The notes: a model not told the origin generated them from the letters alone. Counted from the stretch's first letter, positions 33,401 through 42,837 are shown. The stretch is 64,000 nt of DNA from Microglena sp. YARC (GCA_022414725.1 CM039465.1:46116970-46180969); one strand, 5' to 3'. A program made the numbers and translations.

Positions 33401-36400
33401 GTGGCGCGATGAGCGAAGTATCTGGGAACTGCCAGTTCCAAGTTGCACAGGCTCGTCCCAGACAGAGCTCCATGTGTGAAGTGCCTGGGAGCTACGAGTC
33501 CCAAGGCGCCCTCCGAGTGTCCCCTCGGGCCAGCTTGCTAACTGCCTCGGCACGTCCAAGACAGAGCTCCATGTGTGAGGTGTCTGGGAGCAACCAGTCC
33601 CTCCTGTCCCTAGCGTCCTCAGCCAAGAGCTTTGGGGTACCCATACCCGAGCACTCCCAACCACTTTTAACCGCTTCTATGCAGGGCCTGCAAAGCTCCC
33701 ACGCAGTGAAGCCTGCCTCGCCCTTGAAGCCAAAGAGCGGAAGTCTGAGAATGTTTCCCACTGCTCAGGATGGGCCTGTCTCGCCCCTGAACCAAAACAG
33801 TGCAAGTCCCAGTGGCCTGGATGTGCCTGCCTCGACCCTGTGCCCGTTGAACACAAACAGCCCAAGTGTCCGTCTGTCACCTAGGGCTCACGATGCCCAT
33901 CTGTCACCTAGGGCTCATGATGCCCATCTGTCACCTAGGGCTAATGATGCCCGTCTGTCACCTAGGGCTCATGATGCCCGTCTGTCACCTAGGGCTAATG
34001 ATGCCCGTCTGTCACCTAGGGCTCATGATGCCCGACTGTCACCTAGGGCTCATGATGCCAGTCTGTCACCTAGGGCTAATGATGCCAGTCTGTCACCTAG
34101 GGCTCATGATGCCAGTCTGTCACCTAGGGCTAATGATGTGAATAGCTCCAAAGCCCTAGAAGACTTTCTGAGGAACGCTCCGCCTTCAGTCTCCACAAGG
34201 CGAATTAGCAAGGGGTTAGGCGGGCTGTCGTCTCGCCTCCTTCAGAGCAGGTTGTCGGAAGGATTTGTGGAGTCAACCATAGTGGCCTCTGTGCTGAACA
34301 CAGAAGACTGGGGAAGTCAGACGTCATACGATGTTACAGGTAGGCACTGGGGTTGGGTTGGGTTGGTAAGATAACATCGTACATCAGCCTCAAGGAGCCA
34401 GGGTACAACATTTTGTCAAATTGCTCAGCGCTTAAAGCGCACAAACGTCAAATTGCTCAGCGCTTCGTAGTGCAAAAAGCGCAAAAACTGCGCGCTGCGC
34501 CCACAGGGGGGTTAGAAAACTGCGCGAAACGCGCAGTGGGGCTCAAAAAGCGTGCGTGAAATCGCGCTGCTGCGCGCGCTTTGTAGTACCCTGCAAGGAG
34601 CCCCAGCCTTTGACAAACTATTGGCAGACAAAAACATGTATTTATTGTATTTGTTTGTTTATTTATTCATTATATTGTCAGACATTCAAACATAAGCGCT
34701 CACTAAGCTATTGCCCAAACAAAACAAATGCTCTGTTTTCCACGTTGCCTTGCAGGGATATTTTTTTCAAATCAAAAAGAGGAAATCTTCTTCCTTTTTT
34801 TTCTTTCTCCCTTATTCCCCTCCCAAAACAGGATTCTTATTCCGATTTGGGTCGATTTGGGTCATTTTTAGTCAATTTCAGTGAAAAAAAAAAAAAAAAA
34901 AGTTTCTTATTCCGGCAATTTGTACCAAAACGGGGTCTCGTATTCCGATCGGAATATATTACGGAAAGAATATCCCTGGTGCCTTGTAGACAATCAAGTT
35001 TCTATTGCTACACAAAATCCTGTGTAGAATGTATTTCCATGGTGCCTTGCAGACAATCAAGGGACTCACCTGTCCATGTCGCCAGATTTAAATTGCTGGC
35101 TGAAGCTATGTAACCAATTGTAATTAATTTATTTCCCAAGTCATCCCAACCAAACCAAGCCAAACCAAACCAAACCCAATCCAATCCAACCCACCCCACC
35201 CCCAACCCACGTTGCCTTCCAGACAATCAAGGCACTCACCTGTCCATGTCACCAGGTTTAAATTGCTGGTTGAAGCTATGTAACAAATTTTAATTTAATT
35301 GTTTCCACGTTGCCTTGCAGACAATCAAGGCACTTCCGTAAACATGCCGCCATAATTAAATTGCTGGTTGAAGCTATGTAACAAATTTTAATTTGATTGT
35401 TTCCCACGTTGCCTTGCAGACAATCAAGACACTAACATATACATTTTGCCAGAATAACATTGCTGGCTGAAGCTATGTAGCCAAGTTTATATTAACTATT
35501 TTTAATTCAATGTTTCCCACGTTGCCTTGCAGACAATCAAGGCACTTCCGCAAACATGTCGCCATAATTAAATTGCTGGTTGAAGCTATGTAACAAATTT
35601 TAATTTGATTGTTTCCCACGTTGCCTTGCAGACAATCAAGACACTAACATATACATTTTGCCAGAATAACATTGCTGGCTGAAGCTATGTAGCCAAGTTT
35701 ATATTAACTATTTTTAATTCAATGTTTCCCACGTTGCCTTGCAGACAATCAAGGCACTTCCGCAAACATGTCGCCATAATTAAATTGCTGGTTGAAGCTA
35801 TGTAACAAATTTTAATTTGATTGTTTCCCACGTTGCCTTGCAGACAATCAAGACACTAACATATACATTTTGCCAGAATAACATTGCTGGCTGAAGCTAT
35901 GTAGCCAAGTTTATATTAACTATTTTTAATTCAATGTTTCCCACGTTGCCTTGCAGACAATCAAGGGACGTACCTGTACATGTCGCCAGAGAGAGTCAAC
36001 ATGGATACGTGTGACAAGAAGAGTGACGTGTACTCATTAGGAATGGTCATGTGAGTCATTCCTTGTTGGTGTGCACTGATTGTGTGACGTAAAGAGTGAC
36101 GTTTTCTCATAAGGAATGATCATGTGAGTCATTCCTGGTCGGTGTGCACTGATTGTGTGATGAGAAGAGTGATGTGTTCTCATTAGGAATGGTCATGTGA
36201 GTCATTCCTGGTTGGTGTGCACTGATTGTGTGACGATAAGAGTGACGTGTTCTCATTAGGAATGGTCATGCGAGTCATTCCTGGTTGGTGTGCACTGATT
36301 GTGTGACGCAAAGAGTGATGTGTTCTCATAAGGAATGATCATTTGAGTCATTCCTTGTTGGTGTGCACTGATTGTGTGACAAGAAGAGTGATGTGTTCTC

Positions 36401-36730
36401 ATTAGGAATGGTCATGTAAATCATTCCTGGTTGGTGTGCATTGATTGTGTGACGAGAAGAGTGACGTGTTCTCATTAGGAATGGTCATGTGAGTCATTCC
36501 TTGTTGGTGTGCACTGATTGTGTGACAAGAAGAGTGATGTGTTCTCATTAGGAATGGTCATGTGAGTCATTCCTGGTTTGTGTGCATTGATCGTGGAGGA
36601 GGGAGTGGGCGGGTGGGGTGGGGAGGGGTTGAATGGTGGGTGGCCGGGAGGGTAGCGGGGGGTGGGGGGGCTTGTTGGAGTGCACTGATTTTGAAGGAGG
36701 GTATGAGAGGGTGGGTGGGGTTGAATGGTG

Positions 36731-36786
<56 letters not shown>

Positions 36787-36905
36787 ACTACTTTCCTGAT
36801 TTCCATCCCCCAATTAACTCACTACTCTCCTGATTTTCACCCCCCAATTCACTCACTACTTTCCCAATCCCCCCTCCCCCCCAATTCACTCACTACTTTC
36901 CTGAT

Positions 36906-36944
<39 letters not shown>

Positions 36945-38588
36945 TCACCCACTACTCTCCTGATTTTCACCCCCCCAATTCACTCACTACTTTCCCGATT
37001 CACCCCCCCCCCCCCCCCCCAATTCACTCACTACTTTCCTGATTTCCACCCCCCAAATCGGGTATGAGCTCTTTCCCCGCAGCATAGTCCAGGACACTCA
37101 CCCACCCACCTATACACGCACCCTCCTATCCACACACCCACTCGCCAACCAACCACCCTCATATCCACACACACGCCCTCCTATCAACCCACCCATCAAC
37201 CACCCACCCTCCTATCCACCCACACACCCATCAACCACCCTCTCTTATATCCATCCACCCCCCAAATCAGGTATGAGCTCTTTGCCCGCAGCATGTTCCA
37301 GGACACCCACAGGCGGGACGACGTGACTAGGTTGATGGCTACCATATCCAGAGGAGGTAAGCTGGACAGGCCGGCTGCTATACAGGACCCTTTCATATGG
37401 AAGCTGATCACCATGTGCCTCTCGCCCCACAACCACATGCGTCCTTCAATGAGAGAGGTGAGAATGTAGTGAGATACAGCATCAACAGGGAGCAGGTGGG
37501 TGAGAAGGTGGGTGGGTGGGTGGGTGGGTAGGTTGGTGAGTATGTGGGAAGTAACATTAGATACAGTCAGTAAGGTACCAGTACTATGGTAAATAGTATA
37601 TGCATAGGGTGCATTCAAATGGAAGCTTATCACCATGTGCCTCCTGCCCCGCACCCACATGCGTCCTTCAATGCGAGAGGTGAAAATGTAGTGAGGGATA
37701 GTGTTGTCAGGAGGCATAGCATTAGATACAGTCAGTAAGGTACCAGTACTATGGTCAGTAGTATATGCATAGAATGCATTCAAATGGAAACTGATCACCA
37801 TGTGCCTCCTGCTCGTCTCTCACATGCGTCCTTCAAGGCGAGAGGTGAGAGTGTAGTGAGGGATAGTCTTAGATGCAGTCAGTAGGCTAGCAGTACTATG
37901 GTCAGTAGTAGATGTACAGGATGCATTCATATGGGAGCTGATCACCATGTGCCTCTTGCCCTACATCCTACTACCAACACAACTCACAACACAACACAAC
38001 ACTGTCCTGCTTTCCAGGTGCTGCATAAACTGCACAACACAGCACAACACAACATCACACAGCACAACACAGCACAACAGAACACCACACTGTCCTGCTT
38101 TCCAGGTGCTGCATAAACTGCACAACACAGCACAACACAACATCACACAGCACAACAGAACACCACACTGTCATGCTTTCCAGGTGCTGCATAAACTGCA
38201 CATCCACAAGCGCTCCTTGGAGAGTCACGGCCTAGAACCGGTCAATGAGGTGTCCTTTGTCGTCAAACAGCCTCTTATAACTATTTCTGACGCTGATGAT
38301 GCCGGTGGTGCATCCCCGCTGTACAGCCCTGACAGTGGCCAAGCCTGCGGTACAGCCCTGCGGTACGGCCCTGACATTGGTGATGCCAGCTGTCCTACCC
38401 CTACGACCGGCAATCCAAGCACTACTCCCCATGAGATCCTTGCCACCTGTGGTTGGGCCCTGCATCCCGGTAGCACAGACAGTACTGCCCCAAAGACTCA
38501 TGCTACACATGGTACTGCCCATAAGCCCTCTGATCCTCCACCAGAGGAGCCCAAGAGTTGCATGTCGTGTGCGTGTGTGGTCATGTAA
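24415..38588 (+). CDS. Protein kinase (TKL-like) with two giant kinase-domain insertions
   Basis: Eight exons are inferred: 24415-24638, 25544-27722, 28963-29111, 31171-31259, 31817-34339, 35957-36050, 37271-37457, 38184-38588. Phases agree throughout and give 1949 codons to TAA. Motifs: GGGAFGRVY, AIKVM (Lys), EAWMTYKCPH, hinge LMDLMKKGSM (about 103-112), HRDVKPDN (763-770), DFG (796-798), GTYLYMSPER (SPE 1731-1733), SDVYSLGMVMYEL and RPSMREVLHKL (Arg 1810). All catalytic residues are present. Insert 1 (about 118-738) lies before helix E; insert 2 (about 799-1722) lies in the activation segment. Both are Ser-rich tandem repeats. All introns except the one after exon 2 end in AG. Exon 2's acceptor reads AACAA|G where AACAG|G is expected. 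A serine/threonine or dual-specificity kinase is likely; the substrate is unknown. Confidence 0.82.
24639..25543. repeat. Kinase intron 1: CCACC microsatellite, decoy exon 2 edge, GTTACACATTG array
   Basis: 24650-24945 is a CCACCC/CCCCA tract. At 24956 a canonical acceptor (GCTAACAG) precedes a diverged copy of the exon 2 start (NILATHVICRVPPAFCS) that stays open to a stop at 25233. 25060-25500 consists of imperfect 20-35 bp units of GTTACACATTGTTACACATT. The actual exon 2 start at 25544 has lost the AG. Confidence 0.8.
25544..27722 (+). CDS. Kinase exon 2: hinge, repeat insert 1, HRD loop and DFG
   Basis: After NIVATHAICR and the hinge, 25700-26175 encodes about eight 20-residue (60-bp) units of the form RLSEIGQAG + RLSETGKAG. 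26330-26870 encodes units of about 15-20 residues with DSHVPRSxxLSNSG. A Ser/Gly-rich spacer ends with an acidic run (DSDSGEEASDYSDLD), and the C-lobe resumes at LSWIMDIARALDFLH with HRDVKPDNILLC and KLSDFG. The insert keeps a long open frame despite repeat turnover, which argues for translation. Confidence 0.85.
27723..28962. repeat. Kinase intron 2: donor-edge copies, CCAATCCAAA array, acceptor-edge copies
   Basis: Three extra copies of the exon 2 donor edge (ATCCATGTG|GTAAGAGCTGAG) lie at 27803-27819, 27896-27912 and 27980-27996. Each is preceded by TATTGTAG, giving 10-base AG...GT units. 28030-28390 is a CCAATCCAAA decamer array. Two earlier copies of the exon 3 start (AAACAG|GTGATCAGCA) lie at 28394 and 28649 before the actual one at 28963. 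Confidence 0.85.
28963..29111 (+). CDS. Kinase exon 3 (activation-segment insert)
   Basis: Phase 0 after DFGIHV. Encodes VINKSRAVSRAGSFRTYTRL and a Ser/Gly/Pro tail; donor GTAGGG. The acceptor copies at 28394 and 28649 encode VISSSRAVSRAGS and a shorter version. Confidence 0.65.
29112..31170. repeat. Kinase intron 3: GGT array and ~12 decoy copies of exon 4 acceptor edge
   Basis: 29115-29370 is GGT/GGTGTG microsatellite. From about 29430 to 30990 there are about twelve copies of (C)AG|GCAATCGTCAGAGAGTAATC with TGAAGCC, near 29430, 29569, 29719, 29843, 29965, 30053, 30166, 30279, 30390, 30607, 30792 and 30967, spaced about 90-215 bp by CATGCA/CACACA-rich linkers. The actual exon 4 follows at 31171. 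The later copies extend further into the exon (GTGAGGAAGCCC at about 30439). Confidence 0.85.
31171..31259 (+). CDS. Kinase exon 4
   Basis: Encodes QSFEMNLKTRFSEIQSEEAL and ITRRSEPMEG, phase 2 to phase 1, donor GTACGG. This is the only copy of the array that runs open across the whole exon. Confidence 0.65.
31260..31816. repeat. Kinase intron 4: five donor-edge copies of exon 4, then CCACA array
   Basis: CGATCTGAACTRATGGCAG|GTATC/GTATG recurs at about 31303, 31372, 31434, 31502 and 31566 (units about 65-70 bp), each keeping a GT donor. 31670-31815 is CACCACACCACA sequence with one decoy exon 5 acceptor (TGACAG|GTGCCCC, about 31746). Confidence 0.85.
31817..34339 (+). CDS. Kinase exon 5: giant activation-segment insertion
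   Basis: 841 codons, open throughout. Imperfect 30-40 residue units contain ARPRQSSMSEVSGSNQSQ and LPVSPQVGLL (about 31880-33110 and 33400-33650). 33870-34140 holds about ten 9-residue (27-bp) units LSPRAHDAR / LSPRANDAS. The end reads SRLLQSRLSEGFVESTIVAS, which may be an ordered segment. Ser/Pro/Arg content and many RxxS and SP sites would suit phosphorylation. Both flanking junctions are in phase. Confidence 0.8.
34340..35956. repeat. Kinase intron 5: hAT MITE and ~9 decoy copies of exon 6 acceptor edge
   Basis: From 34990 to 35850 the motif CGTTGCCTTGCAG|ACAATCAAG recurs at about 34989, 35052, 35222, 35321, 35420, 35537, 35629, 35745 and 35847 before the real exon at 35957. Units of about 100-116 bp form a higher-order 216-bp dimer repeated almost exactly three times (35400-35940). 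The earliest copies carry more exon sequence (CACCTGTCCATGTCGCCAG). Confidence 0.88.
34391..34601. mobile_element. hAT-like MITE, family 1, with perfect 8-bp duplication
   Basis: Element 34399-34593 (195 bp) has ends CAGGGTAC / GTACCCTG and is flanked by CAAGGAGC on both sides (34391-34398, 34594-34601). The interior is rich in GCGC (AAAAAGCGCAAAAACTGCGC). It is homologous to 58913-59106 in opposite orientation. Non-coding. Confidence 0.88.
35957..36050 (+). CDS. Kinase exon 6 (APE motif, subdomains VIII-IX)
   Basis: Encodes NQGTYLYMSPERV and DKKSDVYSLGMV, restarting the kinase fold after the 930-residue insertion. Donor GTGAGTC. Confidence 0.85.
36051..37270. repeat. Kinase intron 6: seven donor-edge copies of exon 6, poly-G/poly-C tracts
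   Basis: GTGTGACAAGAAGAGTGATG then CTCATTAGGAATGGTCAT|GTGAGTCATTCC recurs about every 72-73 bp from 36051 to 36590. Some donors are mutated (GCGAGT at about 36271, TTGAGT at about 36344, GTAAAT at about 36416). Poly-G spans 36732-36784 and poly-C runs lie at 36906-36941 and 37003-37020. A truncated decoy of the exon 7 start (GGTATGAGCTCTTTCCCCGC) is at about 37061. Confidence 0.88.
37271..37457 (+). CDS. Kinase exon 7 (subdomains X-XI)
   Basis: Encodes YELFARSMFQDTHRRDDV and WKLITMCLSPHNHMRPSMRE. The invariant Arg of subdomain XI is present. Confidence 0.82.
37458..38183. repeat. Kinase intron 7: donor-edge copies of exon 7 and acceptor-edge copies of exon 8
   Basis: Copies of the exon 7 end (ATGGAAGCTTATCACCATGT ... 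GAGAG|GTGA) occur at 37617-37681, 37783-37845 and partially at 37930-37960. Two copies of the exon 8 start (CTGCTTTCCAG|GTGCTGCATAAACTGCAC) are at 38018 and 38106, separated by ACAAC microsatellite, before the actual start at 38184. Confidence 0.87.
38184..38588 (+). CDS. Kinase exon 8 (C-terminal tail)
   Basis: Encodes VLHKLHIHKRSLESHGLEP, finishing the kinase domain, then a tail of GTA/GPD/GDA-type degenerate repeats and CMSCACVVM before TAA. The Cys-containing end (CMSCACVVM) is not a standard CaaX box; lipidation is only a possibility. Confidence 0.78.
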   Translation: MLHKLHIHKRSLESHGLEPVNEVSFVVKQPLITISDADDAGGASPLYSPDSGQACGTALRYGPDIGDASCPTPTTGNPSTTPHEILATCGWALHPGSTDSTAPKTHATHGTAHKPSDPPPEEPKSCMSCACVVM

Positions 38589-39050
38589 TGGCTCATGCAC
38601 GGCAACACACAATGATACACGTGCTACTGCCCCTAGGCCCTCTCCTCCACTACCAAAGGAGCCCAAGGGCTGCATGTCGTGTGCGTGTGTGGTCATGTAA
38701 TGGCTCATGCACGGCAACACGCAATGATACACGTGCTACTGCCCCTAGGCCCTCTCCTCCACCACCAAAGGAGCCAAGGGCTGCATGTCGTGTGCGTGTG
38801 TGGTCATGTAATGGCTCATGCACGGCAACACACAATGATACACGTGCTACTGCCCCTAGGCCCTCCCCTCCACCACCAAAGGAGCCCAAGGGCTGCATGC
38901 CGTGTGCGTGTGTGGTCATGTAATGGCTCATGCACGGCAGCAAGCGGTGACACAAGTGCTACTGACCCTAGGCCCTCTCCTCCACCACCAGAGGAGCCCA
39001 AGGGTCGCATGTCTTGTGCTTGTGTGTTCATGTAATGGTGCATGCACGGC
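38540..39050 (+). repeat. Tandem copies of the kinase gene 3' end including the stop codon
   Basis: The segment PPEEPKxCMSCACVVM-stop is repeated about five times at roughly 120-bp spacing (ends near 38588, 38700, 38819, 38923, 39035). Each repeats CATGTAATGGCTCATGCACG. TGTAA is the usual green-algal polyadenylation signal, and AATAAA-like motifs follow at about 39080-39100. Confidence 0.82.
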
Positions 39051-39060
39051 AACACGCACT

Positions 39061-39480
39061 TTATTTCTTTAAAATTATCAAATAAAAAATAAATTCATGT
39101 CCTTCAAAAATGAAACACATAAAATATAAAATAAAATAGGACAAATAAAATAAATCAAAATAAATCTTAGCTTGATGCTTGCCGACCCGTACTGTCTCAA
39201 GGAAATGTACAAGCTTGATTACTCGCTTTCACTTTGAAGAGATGCTTGGTTGTTTGGTTTCACTTTTATGAGAAGCTTGGTTGATGTTGATGAGGTCAGT
39301 TCCCCTTTATTCCAGGTATTGGCAGGAAAGCTGGGACCTTGAGGTTGTAGTGCTGCCATTGGTATTGGCAGGAAAGATGGGACCTTGGGGTTGTAGTGCT
39401 GTTTGTTACGGTAGCTAATGTTATGATGAAAAGTCCTAGGCGGCGTCGCAAGATCTTGCAATGCATTGTATTTGCTGCTA
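39061..39480. other. AT-rich 3' flank, no gene seen
   Basis: Likely transcript end of the kinase gene (AAATAAAAAATAAATTC), then a short repeat pair ATTGGCAGGAAAGCTGGGACC / GGCAGGAAAGATGGGACC. Confidence 0.45.
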
Positions 39481-39499
39481 ATGCTGATGTTCATGCACG

Positions 39500-40370
39500 G
39501 CTCCTGCAATGAATTGCATTTGCTGCTGCTTCATTGCATTCGCTTCATTGCTCTCGCAATACATTTCATTTGCTGCTGCTGCATCGCCTTTGCATTGCTC
39601 TTGCAATGAATTGCATTTGCTGCTGATGAATAACATTTGCTTCGTTGCCTTTGCATGGCTCTTGCAATGAATTGCATTTGCTGCTGCTGCTGATGATGAT
39701 GATGATGCATTGCTCTCGCAATGAATTGCATGTACTGCTTCTGTATTCCCTTTGCATAGCTCTTGCAATGCATTTTATTTGCTGCTGATGCTGATGCTGA
39801 TGCTGCTGATGCTTCTGCATGGCTCTTGCAATGAATTGCATTTGATGCTGCTGCTGCTGCTGCATTGCATTCGCTTCATTGCCTGTGCATTGCTCTTGCC
39901 TTTGCATTGCTCTTGCCTTTGCATTGCTCTTGCAATGCATTTCATTTGCTGCTGCATTGCCTTCATTGCACAGCCTATGCATTGCTCTTGCAATGCATTT
40001 TATTTGCTGCTGCTGCTGCTACTGCTGCTGCTGCTTTGCATCCGCTGCATAGCCTTTGCATTGCTCTTGCAATGCATTTCATTTGCTGCTGCATTGCCTT
40101 CATTGCATAGCCTGTGCATTGCTCTTGCAATGCATTTTATTTGCTGCTGCTGCTGCTACTGCTGCTGCTGCTTTGCATCCGCTGCATAGCCTTTGCATTG
40201 CTCTTGCAATGCATTTCATTTGCTGCTGCTGCATTGCATGCACTGCTTTGCCTTTGCATTGCTCTTGCAATGCATTTTGTTTGCTGCTGCTGCATTGCAT
40301 GCACTGCTTTGCCTTAGCAATTCATTTTATTTGCTGCTGCTGCATTGCATTGCCTTTGCATTGCTCTCAC
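39500..40370. repeat. TGCTGC / TTGCTCTTGCAATGCATT minisatellite
   Basis: Tandem units of about 40-125 bp contain TTGCATTGCTCTTGCAATGC and a variable (CTG)n run. One 125-bp unit is repeated almost exactly (39960-40090 and 40085-40210). Open frames here on both strands are repeat artefacts. Confidence 0.85.
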
Positions 40371-40529
40371 GGCTTGAGGGATGCAAGTTTTCAGTTCATC
40401 TGCCAAATTCCTCCAGTCAATGATCTAACTTCATGATATTGAATCAAGTTAGAGTTTAGTGTTATTATGGTAGGGGTGGGCCGAGGTGAGATATATCTTT
40501 GGGTCGGTTCGGTTTAGGTGTTGTTTGCC

Positions 40530-40584
40530 CAAGTGCCGGGTGGTGATGAGCATGAGCTCCAACACAACCTTGGGGTGGATACCA
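40530..40584 (-). pseudogene. Stray copy of HIR exon edge
   Basis: The complement reads [12 protein letters not shown], matching [12 protein letters not shown] of the HIR exon at 52042-52189, 11.5 kb away and beyond the gene's end. The acceptor AG is lost. A second, more degraded piece is at about 40655-40680. Confidence 0.6.
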
Positions 40585-40734
40585 TGTACAGGAGTGGGCC
40601 GTGATGAGGGGTGGGCCATAATGAGATGGAAACGTGCTTTTGTGTGTTTGGTTGATGTCAAAGTATCGGGTGGTGAGCGTGAGAATTTAGAGTTAGGTGT
40701 TATTATGCAGATCATGAATGCTTGTTTCAGGACA

Positions 40735-40885
40735 TCACACACAGTGTGGTGTGACATCTGCATGGGTGGCATGGTGTGACATCTACATGTGTGACATGGT
40801 GTGACATCTGCATGGGTGACATGGTGTGTCATCTACGTGCGTGACATGGTGTGACATCTACATGTGTGACATGGTGTGACATCAA
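40735..40885. repeat. Short tandem array (GGTGTGACATCTRCATG)
   Basis: About six copies of a 27-bp unit GTGACATGGTGTGACATCT; non-coding. Confidence 0.8.
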
Positions 40886-41361
40886 TCTTTGAGCAAATTA
40901 AGGTGGTTAAAAACGAAATTGAAAGGGATTCAAACGCGAAAATTGAAAGCGAAAATCTAAGTCTATTCAAAAGTACCATAATGCGCTGTTTGCAAATTAT
41001 GGAGTAGGCATGTCTTGGTTGCACTCGTTTTTGGGGGGGTGGGGGGGGGGGGTATTTTATTGAAGTAAATTGAGGTGTTTCAAAATGCTTGAGCAAATTG
41101 CTAGGGACATTTTAGGTGATTCAAAAAGTACCATATTGCGCTTGTGCGATTGCTCCCGTAGGCATGTCTTGGTTGCACGAATTCGGGGAAGGTGGGGGGG
41201 GGGGGGGGGGGGTAGGATTTGTGTCAGATAACGATTCTCACCCCATGCCCCGGGTGACCACTACCCGGGCCCAGGCCCCCCTTGAAGAGGTGTCCACTAC
41301 CCGGGCCCAGGCCAACTGGCAGGCTAGTCGTTGACCGAGTATCGTTACCTTGTGCAGTTAT

Positions 41362-41612
41362 GTCTGGACAGTTACCCCGAGGAGGACCAAGGCACGGCCA
41401 GGGTAATGATAACGCTTGGTGGGGTGTGGTATTAAGGAAGCCCCGTCTTACGGCTGTGGGGAACAGGCTGCTACTTTACCTGGACAAAGCTACCATGGCA
41501 GTTGCCAGCGACCGCGAACACTAAAGCGCATCCAAAGGGATTCGAACCCAGCACCTTCATCGGTTCAACGAGCTCAACCATTGAACCATTTGTCGAAATG
41601 GGATACGGTCAG
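41362..41612 (-). mobile_element. tRNA-derived SINE, copy 1 (full length)
   Basis: The complement starts with a tRNA-like head (A-box-like TGGTTCAATGG; B box GGTTCGAATCC), then the conserved body (ACCTGGACAAAGCTACCATG on the plus strand) and tail CCTGGCCGTGCCTTGGTCC. It shares head, body and tail with 46036-46282. Confidence 0.75.
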
Positions 41613-41713
41613 GGTATAAGCTAGGGTCAACATGTGCTTGTATGTATGTTACAGTCCAGGGGTAGGCCAAGTAGGCTAAATGGACTTGCCCAACCATCAT
41701 AGGAAGTGCTAAT

Positions 41714-41935
41714 ACAAGTCCTATGCAGCGTCGCAAGCGACGCGGAAAATTGGCGGAGTGTGTTGGCAAAGGAACGAAAGGTGGCAACGATGGAGCTGAC
41801 CGAAGCAAGTTAGTTACGCGACCGTTGGCATGCGAGTCAGGCTACAATTTTTTTTTCGGTCGGACAAACGGACAACTGGGTAAACATGGGGGCTCCCGCC
41901 CCCTTGAAGAGGGAGCTCCGTCAAAAAAGAAAAAG
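41714..41935 (-). repeat. Dispersed repeat family R3, copy 2
   Basis: Reverse-oriented relative to 15270-15473. Flanking pieces (TATGTATGTTACAGTCCA, 41641; AAACAATCGTTTTACC, 41950) recur at about 49255 and 48947, so the full element may be larger, about 41635-41992. Confidence 0.65.
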
Positions 41936-42064
41936 CATCGACGAACCCCAAACAATCGTTTTACCAACGGGGGCCCTGAGTTCATGCTACAGTGATAATT
42001 TAATTCTACAATATAATTAAATCATCATCTCATTAGGGTTTAAGCTACGGACAGCATGATTTTG

Positions 42065-42300
42065 TTGGTAGATGAAGAAACACCATTTGGGGGTTATTCC
42101 AGGCTATTCCAGGCTTGTCGGTAGATGAAGAAACACCATTTGGGGGTTATTTCAGCCTATTCCAGGCTTGTCGGTAGATGAAGAAACACCATTTGGGGGT
42201 TATTTCAGGCTATTCCAGGCTATTCCAGGCTTGTCGGTAGATGAAGAAACACCATTTGGGGGTTATTTCAGCCTATTTCAGGCTTGTTTGTAGATGAAGT
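42065..42300. repeat. Tandem array, unit ~57-70 bp, four copies
   Basis: GTAGATGAAGAAACACCATT then TGGGGGTTATTTCAG and TATTCCAGGCTTGTCG, repeated four times with one internal duplication of CTATTCCAGG. Confidence 0.85.
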
Positions 42301-42837
42301 AGCACCCTATAAATTTTAGCTTCATGGTTGTTGTCGGGAAATTGGATGAGACATAGACGAGAGAGACTCGTAGATGAGAAGGAAATGGCTGTACGTTAGT
42401 TCACCTGTTTTTAGCCTATTAGGCTACCCTAAACTATTTAAATGCAGATGTTCTTGCCATTTTCATGTGAGCTGGATACACAGACAGTAGAGCCACTCAG
42501 TTGCTGTGGAGCTCTGGTGTGCCAATTACAGAGACATTCAAGCGGCTAAAGAATCAGCCACATTCTTGATAAGGGTTCAGGGTCAAAGAAAACGCGAACC
42601 CGAGAGGTAAAGCGTACACTTAGACATGGACACCCCCCCACTCCCCCAACCACCGCCATCACCACACACACACCACGCACACACACCATACAGATACCTC
42701 ATACCTCCATGGAGCTCATCATATCTTATACACACTGAGGAAATATTACACTCCCTCAGTGTATATAAGAGTGATAATAGATAATGCATCCATCAGTGTA
42801 CATAAGTTTGTTTCAAGTAAATTGAGGTGATTCAAAA

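Noticed and set aside
41520..41600. tRNA gene on the minus strand
   Set aside because: A- and B-box-like motifs are present but the cloverleaf is incomplete and the sequence continues into a shared non-tRNA body; it is a SINE head. The same applies to 46195-46270.
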